From Prorocentrum cordatum (Eukaryota; Sar; Dinophyceae; Prorocentrales; Prorocentraceae), in NCBI GenBank assembly GCA_963575745.1, contig CAUYUJ010014612.1, positions 284,501-348,500 of the forward strand: 64,000 bases of DNA, written 5' to 3'. The notes below the pieces were generated by a model that was not told the origin of the DNA, ran no database searches, and saw only the letters and a list, made by a program, of their open reading frames with translations. The first letter of the stretch is position 1. Every line of letters starts with the position of its first letter. Position numbers and translations under genes: made by a program. Shown piece by piece: positions 42,690 to 52,188 of this stretch.

Positions 42690-42860
42690 GTCCTTGCGAG
42701 GCGGGGATTTATCCATATCCACCGCCTGGGAACCGACGTCCTGATGCCCCAGCCGGCTGTGGATATGGATAGATTTCAGCCCCCGGGAGCCCGAGTATAT
42801 CCATATCCACCGCCTGCCGAGGCTCTGAACATTGACCCTCCAGGCGGTGGCCATGTATAC
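42690..42860. repeat. Short inverted and direct repeats (TATCCATATCCACC)
   Basis: ATCCATATCCACCGCCTG occurs at about 42,711 and 42,799 in the same orientation, and its inverse GTGGATATGGAT at 42,757-42,768 between them. This could fold into alternative hairpins. Non-coding. Confidence 0.65.
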
Positions 42861-42875
42861 AATCCCGCCTCGGAG

Positions 42876-43165
42876 TCCTCCTCCTCCTCCTCCTCCTCCT
42901 CCTCCTCCTCCTCCTCCTCCCCCACGCTCGCGCGGGAGCGCGCCGGGGACGTGCGGAGGGGGCGAGTCGGCAGCGACGGGGCGCGCGCTGCCAGAGCGAA
43001 GAGCCTCGTGATCGGATAGATCGTCGGCGAGAGGATCCCAGGCCAGGGAGCCCCTCTCGTCCCGAGGAGGAGGAGGAGGAGGAGGAGGAGGAGGAGGAGG
43101 AGAGGGAGGAGGAAGAATAGGAAGGAGGAGGAGGAGGAGGAGGAGGAGGAGGAGGAGGAGGAGGA
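42876..43165. repeat. (CTC)n and opposing (GGA)n microsatellites
   Basis: CTC at 42,878-42,920 and GGA at 43,063-43,165 flank a ~140-bp unique spacer, giving an inverted pair of microsatellites. Confidence 0.9.
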
Positions 43166-43379
43166 GCTCTCGACCCTTGTCCTTTGCCCTGTCTCGTTGG
43201 ACGAACACGGGCATCGAGGCTGTTGCCTTCCTCCTGCTTCCTGTCCTCCTCCTCTCCCCCAGCCCGCTGTTTCGCCCGCGGTGGTCGTCGGCGCGGCCGT
43301 GGCCCGCGCAGCGTCAGTAGCTGCCGGGCTGTTCGCCCTACGGGTGGTTCCTGCCGTCTGCTCCCATCTTCTCCCTCCA

Positions 43380-43735
43380 CTCAGTATCGTTTCACCAATC
43401 CCCATCCCCATCCCCATCCCCTGCGAGACCCCCACCAAATGACCCACCCAGTTGGGGATACACCCTTCGAAACCCGAAGGGAACGACCTATATCCCCATC
43501 TAGGGGGGTAAACCGGCCAGTGGGGCCCAGGCCACGCCGCTGGGAATGGCGATCGGTCAAACTATATTCATCCAGCAGCAAAGTCTCTCGTCCTGTCCGC
43601 CTCCCCGAAGTGGAGGGTTTCTCCGAAGGGCTAAGGCGACCCGTCCTCCCCCTCCTCCGCCTCCTCATCCTACTCCTCATCCTACTCCTCCTCATCCATT
43701 TCCTCCGGCCCACCTGTGCTACTCGGTCGCGTGCC
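43380..43735. other. Unassigned DNA, dispersed repeat shared with the left edge
   Basis: CCCCATCCCCATCCCC and GAGACCCCCACCAAATG resemble 155-200; 43,480-43,560 resembles 740-830. A CCTCAT/CTCCT tract lies at 43,640-43,695. Confidence 0.5.
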
Positions 43736-43739
43736 CTGT

Positions 43740-44800
43740 CGCTTGCTGTTCTTGAAGACCCCACCTGGAAATCAGCTGTGCGACCGTGCATTGATTGGAG
43801 TATGATATTTGTCAGGGCTGATCAAGATCCAAGGAAATCCGAGTTCAGGCTTCCCGAACTTAGACAACTTGCCGCAAACATTCTGGAAAAGCCACATTCG
43901 GGATGGGGAAATATCAGAGTTTCCCTAGGTGCTGTCTATTTAAGTTTACCCAGAGCTGGCTGGTCATGGATCAGTCCCATGGAGTACATGCGCAGGGAAG
44001 GCGAGGTCTACCCGCCAGCCCTCATGCGTCGCATGCTCGAGGCGTCTTGGCAGGAGCAGCAGGCCGAGACTGTGGCAGGAAAGATGGGAGCGCCTGCGGT
44101 TGACATGACTCATGCTACAGGACCTCTCGCCGACAAACGACTTAACAAACAAGATCGTGGCCTCCTCGTGTCGTGCCTGACCCAATCAATGTTGACCAAA
44201 TGTAGACTCAAGGATGCGGGCTACGACACGGACAAGACTTGTATTTGTGGGGCCCCATCAGACTACATATACCACAGGCTCTTGGAGTGCCCCAGTAGTG
44301 TTGAGCTTCGAGAAGAATACCTTGCTGAAGGTGACCTTGAAGACCTGAAAGACCCCCAGGCCTGTGCTTTGTGTGTTGGTTGTCGGGAGCTTCCGCCCTT
44401 TACGGTCCCGAGGTCCATTGGTCTTGGCCTTGCCGAGGCCCAGTTTTGGTCCCGAAGCCGCCTTTCGCCTACGGAAGCCTTGGTTGGCGAGGTTTATGTT
44501 GACGGCAGTGTTGCCAAGGACGGCCACCCGTGGTTCCACGCCCCAGGATGGGCTACGGTGCAATGTGATGCCCACGGAGAAGTTGAGGCCTACCTTTGTG
44601 GGCCAGTAGGCTGTGCCCTCCCGCCCACTTCCCCTGCGGCGGAGTTTCTAGCGTACCTTGCCGCCAGCCAGTTCAGAGAAGTGACTAAGATTCATACAGA
44701 TTGGAAAAGTGGAATGGATTTCCGCAGCGCGGGCCAGCCCGCTAGTTTGAGGAAGTTTCTGTGGAACTCACGTCATCCTCACCCCCGGCGCGAAGAGCAC
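43740..44800 (+). pseudogene. LINE 3' fragment: connector zinc motif and RNase H
   Basis: An uninterrupted reading frame continuing from the RT thumb and connector (SWISPMEYMRREG, QEQQAETVAGKM) into a Cys/His motif (CICGAPSDYIYHRLLEC, about 44,240-44,292) and the start of RNase H: GEVYVDGSV with the first Asp (44,489-44,515), SPAAEFLAYLA with the Glu (about 44,630-44,660) and IHTDWKSG with the second Asp (about 44,690-44,712). The last part of RNase H (His loop and final Asp) is missing because the sequence runs directly into the satellite at 44,801. The 5' part, including the RT active site, is also absent. It is much less mutated than the LINE at 2,963-8,521, so truncation looks recent. Confidence 0.7.
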
Positions 44801-45032
44801 GAGCCCAGAGCGGCCTCCGGCACCGTTTCCGGACGGATCCGCTGGATCCGCTGGATCCGGTGACGAATCCCAAACCGGCGCCCTCGCCTGAGACATCCTC
44901 ACAAAACGGGCCCCGGGGGGGATGCCCAGAGGAGCCCAGAGCGGCCTCCGGCACCGTTTCCGGACGGATCCGCTGGATCCGCTGGATCCGGTGACGAATC
45001 CCAAACCGGCGCCCTCGCCTGAGACATCCTCA
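44801..45032 (+). repeat. 131-bp satellite, left portion (interrupted array)
   Basis: About 1.8 units of the satellite that continues at 58,359. The last unit stops at GAGACATCCTCA (45,032), exactly where the 13.3-kb element begins, and resumes after the element with CTCACAAAACGGGCCCC. Confidence 0.9.
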
Positions 45033-45082
45033 AAGGAAGTTTCACGACAATCGGTTTTTGTTTCGACCCATTCGGTTTTTAC
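45033..45082 (+). repeat. Left terminal inverted repeat
   Basis: 32 bases are identical to the inverse of the right end; the following ~18 bases show 8 mismatches. Two inverted copies of the intergenic motif (45,119-45,137 and 45,159-45,177) follow within 130 bp. Confidence 0.9.
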
Positions 45083-45299
45083 ACTAGCGCGTTGATCTAG
45101 GCGCATCATTGCTACATTGGTGGGCGTTCAGCTCGCTGTTATCTAGGTGGGTCACTTTGGTGGGCTGTCAGCTCGCTCCATTCAAACTATCATCAACACG
45201 GGTGCGATGGTTTATTTTCATTATTGACGCTTTGCGTATCAGCACCAACCCTAAAGTTATCCTAGCGCGACCCTACCTAGGAGTTGGAGCCCTCAGGAA

Positions 45300-46445
45300 A
45301 GCAGCATTAGTAGTAACGGCAAACGACGCATACCATAGCACAGCATAGCTTGCTGCTAGGAGCAGGCAGTAAGCGCGCCCCCCCTCCCGCCCCGCTCCTC
45401 CCCCTCCTCCCCTCCTCCTCCTCCTCCTCCTCCTCCTTCTCCTCCTCCTCCTCCTCCTCCTCCTCCTCCTCTTCCCCCTGTGGCCTTTTTGGAGCTCCAA
45501 GAGGGGTCCAAGAGGGGGCCAGCATCGGGTGGGAGGGCCCTCGAGAATTCTTGGGAGGGGGCCGCGAGGGCCCCAAGAGGGCTCCAAGAGGAGCGCGCCA
45601 GGTCTCATCGAACACGGCGGTTCGATGAGACCTCGCGCGCCCCTCTTGGAGCCTGTTTGGAGCCGTCTTGGAGCTCTCTGGCGGCCTTTTTGGAGCTCCA
45701 AGAGGGGTCCAAGAGGGGGCCAGCATCGGGTGGGAGGGCCCTCGAGAGGTCTTGGGAGGGGGCCACGAAGGCCCCAAGAGGGCTCCAAGAGGAGCGCGCC
45801 AGGTCTCATCGAACACGGCGGTTCGATGAGACCTCGCGCGCCCCTCTTGGAGCCTGTTTGGAGCCGTCTTGGAGCTCTCTGGCGGCCTTTTTGGAGCTCC
45901 AAGAGGGGCCCAAGAGGGGGTGGGAGGGTCCTCGAGAGGTCTTCTACTGGGCTGACCTACCTACAGAATTTGCCCCGCCAGATTTTGCTTCCCGAGGTTT
46001 CCTAGAGAGTTTGCCCCGCCAGATTTGCTTCCCCCCTCTTCCTCGCCGTGATCCCGTGGGGTGTCTACTGGGCTGACCTTCCTACAGGATTTGCCCCGCC
46101 AGATTTTGCTTCCCGGGGTTTCCCAAAGAGTTTGCCCCGCCAGATTTCGCGTCCCGCGGCCCGGCGTGGGCCCCATGCGCTCTGCGGCGTCTGCGGGAGT
46201 TCGTCCTCCTCCAGGTTCTAGTGGTTCCACGCCTGTCCCCCCTAGTGGTTTCACGCCTGCCCCCCTAGTGGTTTCACGCCTGTGCCCCCTAGTGGTTTTG
46301 CGCCTGAGGAGGAGGAGCAGGAGGAGGAGGAGGAGGAGGAGGATGAGGTTGAGAAGGAGGAGGACGAGGAGGAGGAGGAGGAGGAGGATATGCTGACGAT
46401 GACGATGCTAGCGAGCAGGATGCCCACTTAGCGATGATGATGCTG
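45300..46445. repeat. Repeat-filled left end of the element (201-bp units, CTC/GGA, CCAGATTT units)
   Basis: CTC at 45,405-45,475. A 201-bp unit recurs at 45,482, 45,683 and 45,884 (GGCCTTTTTGGAGCTCCAAG); two complete units each contain the hairpin AGGTCTCATCGAAC, 6 bases, then its inverse. At 45,950-46,165 the word TTTGCCCCGCCAGATTT is repeated four times, and at 46,220-46,300 CCCCTAGTGGTTTCACGCCT three to four times. GGA at 46,300-46,390. No gene. Probably accreted or inserted repeat DNA. Confidence 0.8.
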
Positions 46446-46508
46446 ACGATGATCACGCTGATACTTTTCTGGTGGCCACCTGGCCTCCAGTTCGCCGTGG
46501 CGCGACGG

Positions 46509-47576
46509 TCAGGGGTGCACCAGGGCCCTGCTTGTCCTGGTGCGGCCGTCCGAGCGCATCGTATAGCGCACCATGTAGAGCGGCGGCGGCGTCAGCTGCT
46601 TCTTCTTCTCGTTCTGATGCTGCTGCAGCCTCTGGCGCTTGATGAACTCTGGTCCCAAGGCCTCCTTGATATCCTCGATGTCCCTCTGCAGCGCCTCGAT
46701 GCGCCCATCGAACGCGTCCATGCGCTCGTTGGCGTGCATCACCTCCTGCACCAGCCAGGCCATGTCGCCTGAGCCTGAGCCTGACGCCTCGGCAGCCTTG
46801 TCATCTGCTGCTGCCACTTCGCCTTCGTGTCCGTCCAGCTCGCGCTTCCCCAGAGCAGCCTGACGTAACTCTTCGACGTTCTTCCAAGCCTTGGCAACCT
46901 TGCCAAGTTCAGCGTCGCCTGCTGCTTCACCTTCTGGCTTCGCCTGCTGCTTCACCTTCTGCGACGCCGGGACAAGGTACACGTTGTCGTTGATGCTGGT
47001 GGTGTCATGAAATGGCGCGAACCAGCCGTAGGTTGGCGGCGTGGCAGCTGCGACGTTCTCGTGGCGCGCGAACGCCCAGTCGTAATCGTCGGACTTCAGA
47101 ACCCACCAGCCGGTGAACGGGCCGTTGCGATCATCCCAAAACATGATCTGGTACCCGCCATCCTTACGCTGCCACATCGGCTTGCCGTGGTGCTGCTGGC
47201 CAGTGATAAGGTAGAGCCCAGAGGGTTCCTTGATGCCATGGAGCCAGAACTCATCGCATTGGCCCACTTCCTCCACCATTCCCATTGCTGCGTTCCGCAG
47301 CCGCCGCTCGGGCGCTGGATCGCCCGCCGCCCCTTGGAGCCCTGAGAAAATGGCCATCAATTTGCGATCAAGGTGCGCTGACTTCACACTGATGGTGTCA
47401 CTTGGCGAGCCCCGTGGCCCAATGGGCCCCTTGCCTTCGCGGGGCCATGAGCCCAGGTCCCAAGAGGGCTCCAAGAAGGCCTCGATGGGTTCTTCTGGAG
47501 GGCGCGCCGAAGTCCAGAAAAATCGGTTCAAACATTCCGGACTTTGGAATGCCTTCTTGGAGTCCATTGGGCCCAC
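46509..47576 (-). CDS. Hypothetical protein with C-terminal coiled coil (element gene)
   Basis: A 355-codon frame. The first ~70 residues derive from CTTGGGGCC-type repeat and are probably not native; Met74 (47,357) gives a 282-aa protein. The central part (SGLYLITGQQHHGKPMW, GGYQIMFWDD, GWWVLKSDDYDW, PPTYGWFAP) is a Trp/Tyr/Gly-rich module that looks like a small beta domain. An Ala/Glu/Lys-rich linker follows, then a heptad-like helix (MHANERMDAFDGRIEALQ) and a basic tail. It is the last gene of the minus-strand series. Function unknown; oligomerisation through the coiled coil is plausible. Confidence 0.6.
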   Translation of the reverse strand: MGPMDSKKAFQSPECLNRFFWTSARPPEEPIEAFLEPSWDLGSWPREGKGPIGPRGSPSDTISVKSAHLDRKLMAIFSGLQGAAGDPAPERRLRNAAMGMVEEVGQCDEFWLHGIKEPSGLYLITGQQHHGKPMWQRKDGGYQIMFWDDRNGPFTGWWVLKSDDYDWAFARHENVAAATPPTYGWFAPFHDTTSINDNVYLVPASQKVKQQAKPEGEAAGDAELGKVAKAWKNVEELRQAALGKRELDGHEGEVAAADDKAAEASGSGSGDMAWLVQEVMHANERMDAFDGRIEALQRDIEDIKEALGPEFIKRQRLQQHQNEKKKQLTPPPLYMVRYTMRSDGRTRTSRALVHP

Positions 47577-48136
47577 GAGCTGTCAATGAGGACCCACCTT
47601 TGAACTAAACCAGATTTCGGTTTCACGGGAAGGAAGCCCAAGGAAGGCTCACGAGGACCGGGAGGATATCTTGGCAGAGACTTGCTAGCGACGCCAACCC
47701 GCGGAGGAGACCTGGGTGAGCGCCCAACTCGGCAACCATGATGATGCTAATTCAGACGATGGGGCGAGCTGATAACCCACCTAGATGATATCAATATAGC
47801 TATCAATATGGTGATGATGCTGAAGGCTCAGAGGAGGGCAACGGGGTGGCACAGAAATGAGGGTTGAAACATTTTGAGAAATTAGAACTTGGCCCCGCAT
47901 ATTGGATCTCCTCGTGGATTTCAAGGGAGGCGAAACACTATGATAAGGATGGCTGGAAGGAAGGGGGAGGAGGAGGTATGATTGCATTCGCGCTAACGGG
48001 CGAGCTGTGCCCACCTGTCCAAAATATCAAAGACGCCGTGCGGTGAGCTAGCTCAGCCCACCTGTTCATCGAGAGCTAGCGCGAGTAGCCACTCGCGCTC
48101 CATCAAAATCTGGGGCGCCCTGCCCGCTTGCCCAGC

Positions 48137-51100
48137 TCACTGGATGAGCTTCAACGCCTTGCCAGGCAAGATGTCGATGTCGCTTGCCTTCCAGCACACC
48201 TGCGGGCGAGCGGGTTGCAAGCCCTTCCTCTTGCGCCACTGCATGACCCAACATATGCCTGTGTTCTTGGTGTCCCACGCTGTTGCCGGCATGGTCCCGC
48301 CCACGTTGTTCTGAGAAGGAGCTTTAGCGTTGTCCTCCTCCTTGACGGCCACGTCGGCCAAGCGATAGTATATTGTCTGCGAGACGTTGAGCTTGAAGGC
48401 TGTGTGGTCGTCGTCCGTCGGGCTCTCCACGAGGCTGTGGTAGCACGCTCTCGTCTCATCTGCACTTTCTGTCAAACGCTTCTCATTCACAAGCGCCCCG
48501 ACGCGACACATCCGAGCGTTGAAGACGACAAGACTGTCGCAATCGGCCAACTCGAACTTGATGTACTTCTCGGGCTTGTCCTCAAGCATGTCATTCGTCC
48601 ACTTCCCTTTTGAGAAACCAGCCAGCATGGCGCCTTGCGACACCTTTGCTGCCTCTGTGCCCTTGTTGACGATGTACATCTCGTTGTTCACGCACACGCG
48701 TAGATAGAGCTTCCCCGTCTTCCCATTGATGGAAGTGAGCGGGACGTCGTGGGTGATCTGAGTAGCGATGGTCGATTCGTCGATGAACGTATCAGGCTCT
48801 GTCGTCCGAGCGACCTTTGCTGGGCGCTCCGCTGGGTCGGCACCTGTCTTGCCAGGCGAAGCTGCCTTGTCACCCTTGTCTGTTTCCCCCTTGTCCTTGT
48901 CCTTGCCCTTTACGAGGTCGAACCCAGTTTCAAACTCAAGCGTCGCCACCATGTCTGAAAACTGCTCTGCAAAGACCTCGCGTCCGCTCCATTTCTGCAA
49001 GTCGACTTCGGCAATCGTCGGGCGGTCGCCGGTCCAGCGCATGGCAACGAGCTGCGGCTTGGCAATCTCTGGCGACTGGCTATCAGACGGCACCTCAGCT
49101 GGCGGAACATTGAAGTGGGGTACCTTCATGTCGCCTGCTAAGATGCGTTGCTTGGTGTAATGAGTACCCTCAGCCTTGCAGAAGTCGACGGAGATCTCGT
49201 CTGCGCACATGCCGACGTATGCCACTTGCTGCCCGAAAGTCTCGCTGAACGTGATGAACGCCTTCAGCATGTCAGCAGTGTGCAAGGACAAGTCGATCAC
49301 CATCGTCGCCCCCCGTTGATCACCTGGGAGACCTGAAAGCATTGCGTTGAGCACGCGGTGGTAAGCTGGCACGCCAAGCTGGTGATGTTTCTCTCCTTGG
49401 CTGGCGTGCGTGTCCGTCTCGATTGTCGCAGGCAACGCCTCCATCGCGGTATCTTCCACAGTGACCATATCCTTGGTGCGGAGCTGCGCGCCGCATGCAA
49501 TGACTGAATCCTTGAATGCTGGAATGCCTTTCCACGCTTTGATGCGGTTGGAGTCGTCGTCAGCAAATACCAAGGCCCCCTTGATCATGAGTGGCCGTTC
49601 TGAACGCTCCTCTGGTTTCTCAGTAAAGTGCAAGCATATAGATCTGTCAATGAAGAGGCCGTGCTGGCCGATGCTTGATTGCGCTTCTGCTTCCGCCTTG
49701 TAAAGGAAGCCCTTCTTGTAGGTGAATGTTGGGAGAAGCACCATCCCGATTGCCGGGCCGTCGGAGCGAACGAACTCACCCAACAAAAAGTGCTGTGCCT
49801 TGGTCGTCTTCGCATTGAATAGCGACATCGCCGTCCAATTGATGTGCACAAACGTGTTGATAGAGGTGTTCGACGTCAGGGCGTTCTTGGCTAATTGCTC
49901 TTTCACTCGCCCAACCGCCTTTGTCACAGCTTTTTGCTCTGCCGACGTGACAAGGGTGATCTTGCAATTCACGTGAGAGGGGTCAAACAACGACTGTGCC
50001 GCAGACTCGGCCTCCTGGGCTCGCCAGACACGGTGCTGCACTGTCTTGTAGTACATGGCCGTCTCGCGATCGCGAGTTTTGCCGATGTAGGCGCTGGCCA
50101 CGCTGACATCGTGGCGGACACGATTCTTGAACAGCTCAAACTCTTGCTTCTCAAGCTCAGTCGATTCCACCTTCAACGCCACAGCCTTTGGCGGATCACC
50201 GCCAGGTGCGCCAGCGGTTAGCGATATGATCAACTCCTTGAGCTCGGGAATATCTGTGACGCCAAAGTTGGCCTCCTTCTGCATGATGGCAGTCTCAAGC
50301 GATAAGGTGGTGTTGGGGTCGCCCTCCGCAAAGGGCGTGAGGAACCCATCGGAGAGGTCGGAATGTGGAATCTGCGGGTATTGGGCGATGGCGTCCATAA
50401 TGATGGCATGTGCCAACGCTGACAACTCGCTGATCTTCTCAAGGTTGGCCTTTGAGATTTTGGTGCGTGCTGCCTCTGGCGCTGCTTCGTGTCTACTGAT
50501 GACGGCGATCATCATGACCCTGAACGACTCGTGCGTGACAGTCAGCAGCCGGGTCCACTTCACTGACCCAATGCGCGGCTTGTACCCTGCAAGTATCTTC
50601 TTGGACGAGAACGCATCATCTTGGAATGCGCTGTTCTCACCGTATTTCGACGCGTGGTCCAGGAGGAGAGTACGGCCTTCCTTGTCGACAGACCTGAGGA
50701 TGTTGAGACAGCACACCTTCTTGGCTCCAGTCACCCGGGCGTCCGAAGGGCACTCCTGGTTCCACTTGGTCAAGACTTCGTCTTCAGACCAGCCTGTGGC
50801 CACAGACACCTTCTCAAGCTTCTGGATCCAACTGAGCACATCATGAGCTTTGCGAATGCTTCCGCGGTGGGCTAAAAGTGCGTTCTTGAAGGCAACCGAC
50901 ATCAGGTCTGGAGCAACATCATGGCAACGAACACGGACTGCTCTCAAAGATACCAACAACCTTTGGCCTCCAGCTTCCAAAAGCTTCTCGACGTTACCAA
51001 ACTTCTTGTAAAGAATGATGCACATGGCGATGGCGGTGCATGCTCGGGCGTGGCCCTTGACGTACGATAGCCACCAGTGAGCCTTGTCTTTAGTCTTCGG

Positions 51101-51511
51101 ATTTGGCCACGCTAGTATGGGGTCGCTGATCGTCACAAATCCGCCGTTGAGGATGCTGTCTACCAATGACAAGGATGTATGAAGCCGCGGCATGCCTTTG
51201 GTAGTTACTTCGTCTGAGAAGCCCAAGTCTGTGATCCTGAAGATGAGCTCCGTCTCCCCTGCGGCGCTGTAGAACAACTCCTTTGTCCCGTAGCTAAGAG
51301 TTGGATCCTTTTCGAAGAGGGCGTCCAGGTGCTGAGCCATGGCGGTGGCCGTGCTTTCGTCGGGGCACTCCTGCATGATATACTGTGCTGGGCCTCCAGC
51401 AGCTCTCAAAGGCTCCGAGAAGTCTTCCATGGACAGTTGCCCCCTCTCCTGCTTCGCCTGCGGGCTGTCGGGCGGCTCCTCCTTGGGAACCATGAAAGCG
51501 CGCAGCGACAT
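48137..51511 (-). CDS. Large orphan protein of the element (~1,124 aa)
   Basis: The open frame runs from 51,691, but its first 60 codons translate direct repeats (51,550-51,690); Met61 at 51,511 (MSLRAFMVPKEEPPDSP) is the likelier start. I recognise no domain. Features: helical, Ala-rich N-terminal two-thirds; SVKWTRLLTVTHESFRVM near the middle; NTFVHINWTAMSLFN; a KGKDKDKGETDKGDK low-complexity linker with Pro-Ala-Lys-Val-Ala-Arg that may be a nuclear localisation patch; and a C-terminal module (LYLRVCVNNEMYIVNKG, AAKVSQGAMLAGFSKGKW). The frame is intact over 3.4 kb, which argues for selection. It is flanked by intergenic motifs at 48,000-48,064 and 52,001. Role unknown; as the largest gene it is a candidate for an essential transposition or packaging function. 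Confidence 0.7.
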   Translation of the reverse strand: MSLRAFMVPKEEPPDSPQAKQERGQLSMEDFSEPLRAAGGPAQYIMQECPDESTATAMAQHLDALFEKDPTLSYGTKELFYSAAGETELIFRITDLGFSDEVTTKGMPRLHTSLSLVDSILNGGFVTISDPILAWPNPKTKDKAHWWLSYVKGHARACTAIAMCIILYKKFGNVEKLLEAGGQRLLVSLRAVRVRCHDVAPDLMSVAFKNALLAHRGSIRKAHDVLSWIQKLEKVSVATGWSEDEVLTKWNQECPSDARVTGAKKVCCLNILRSVDKEGRTLLLDHASKYGENSAFQDDAFSSKKILAGYKPRIGSVKWTRLLTVTHESFRVMMIAVISRHEAAPEAARTKISKANLEKISELSALAHAIIMDAIAQYPQIPHSDLSDGFLTPFAEGDPNTTLSLETAIMQKEANFGVTDIPELKELIISLTAGAPGGDPPKAVALKVESTELEKQEFELFKNRVRHDVSVASAYIGKTRDRETAMYYKTVQHRVWRAQEAESAAQSLFDPSHVNCKITLVTSAEQKAVTKAVGRVKEQLAKNALTSNTSINTFVHINWTAMSLFNAKTTKAQHFLLGEFVRSDGPAIGMVLLPTFTYKKGFLYKAEAEAQSSIGQHGLFIDRSICLHFTEKPEERSERPLMIKGALVFADDDSNRIKAWKGIPAFKDSVIACGAQLRTKDMVTVEDTAMEALPATIETDTHASQGEKHHQLGVPAYHRVLNAMLSGLPGDQRGATMVIDLSLHTADMLKAFITFSETFGQQVAYVGMCADEISVDFCKAEGTHYTKQRILAGDMKVPHFNVPPAEVPSDSQSPEIAKPQLVAMRWTGDRPTIAEVDLQKWSGREVFAEQFSDMVATLEFETGFDLVKGKDKDKGETDKGDKAASPGKTGADPAERPAKVARTTEPDTFIDESTIATQITHDVPLTSINGKTGKLYLRVCVNNEMYIVNKGTEAAKVSQGAMLAGFSKGKWTNDMLEDKPEKYIKFELADCDSLVVFNARMCRVGALVNEKRLTESADETRACYHSLVESPTDDDHTAFKLNVSQTIYYRLADVAVKEEDNAKAPSQNNVGGTMPATAWDTKNTGICWVMQWRKRKGLQPARPQVCWKASDIDILPGKALKLIQ

Positions 51512-51544
51512 GGGACACTGGCCGCCGAGCGCGGCAGGACGCCA

Positions 51545-51815
51545 GATCTGACTCCCAGAGAGTTCGGGCGAAGTCGTTTGATTTCGCCGGAAGTCGGATG
51601 TAAGAAATCGTGCAACCGAGTTCGGGCCGGTTCGTTTGAATTCGCCGGATCTCCGGGCCCAAACGACAAATCTCCGGATCTCGGCTGTCAAAACACATGT
51701 GGTTTGGAGGGCCGACTTCGGGCCATTTGGGATTTACATAAGGAGTTCGGGCCGGTTCGTTTGAATTCGCCGGAAGTCGGATGTAAGAAATCGTGCACCC
51801 GAGTTAGGGCCGAAT
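51545..51815. repeat. Direct repeats 5' of the 1,124-aa gene
   Basis: The words GAGTTCGGGCCGGTTCGTTT, GAATTCGCCGGAAGTCGGAT and GTAAGAAATCGTGCAACCGA occur in two to three partly overlapping copies (about 51,559-51,650 and 51,740-51,810), with a CTCCGG-rich spacer. Their place directly upstream (minus strand) of the likely start suggests promoter or 5' UTR; they also inflate the reading frame. Confidence 0.65.
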
Positions 51816-52188
51816 GGGCTGTGGCGGGGCGGGGGTGGGGAGGAATTGGCGATGGCAGGGAAGGCTGAGGAAGAGGGCGCGCACGATCAAGAATGATAAT
51901 GGAGAAGGAGGCAGGAGCAGGGAAGGCGGAGGAGGAGGAATGAGGCAGGAGGAGAAGGAGGAGAAGGATGAGCAATATGATCTGCTTGCGCGCTAATACG
52001 GCGAGCTATGCCCACCTGTGAGATGACCAAGGCTGAACCGACGAGGCGATATGAAAGCACCTGTGCAATAGGGTTTGGGGGCCACCGACAACACAAGCTG
52101 TGCTAGCGACACGTGAACAGCAGTGAAAGCTGTAGCTGCTTACAGAGCAATATGGATCATGGGTGGGCCTGGGCGGCCGCAGATAGCT

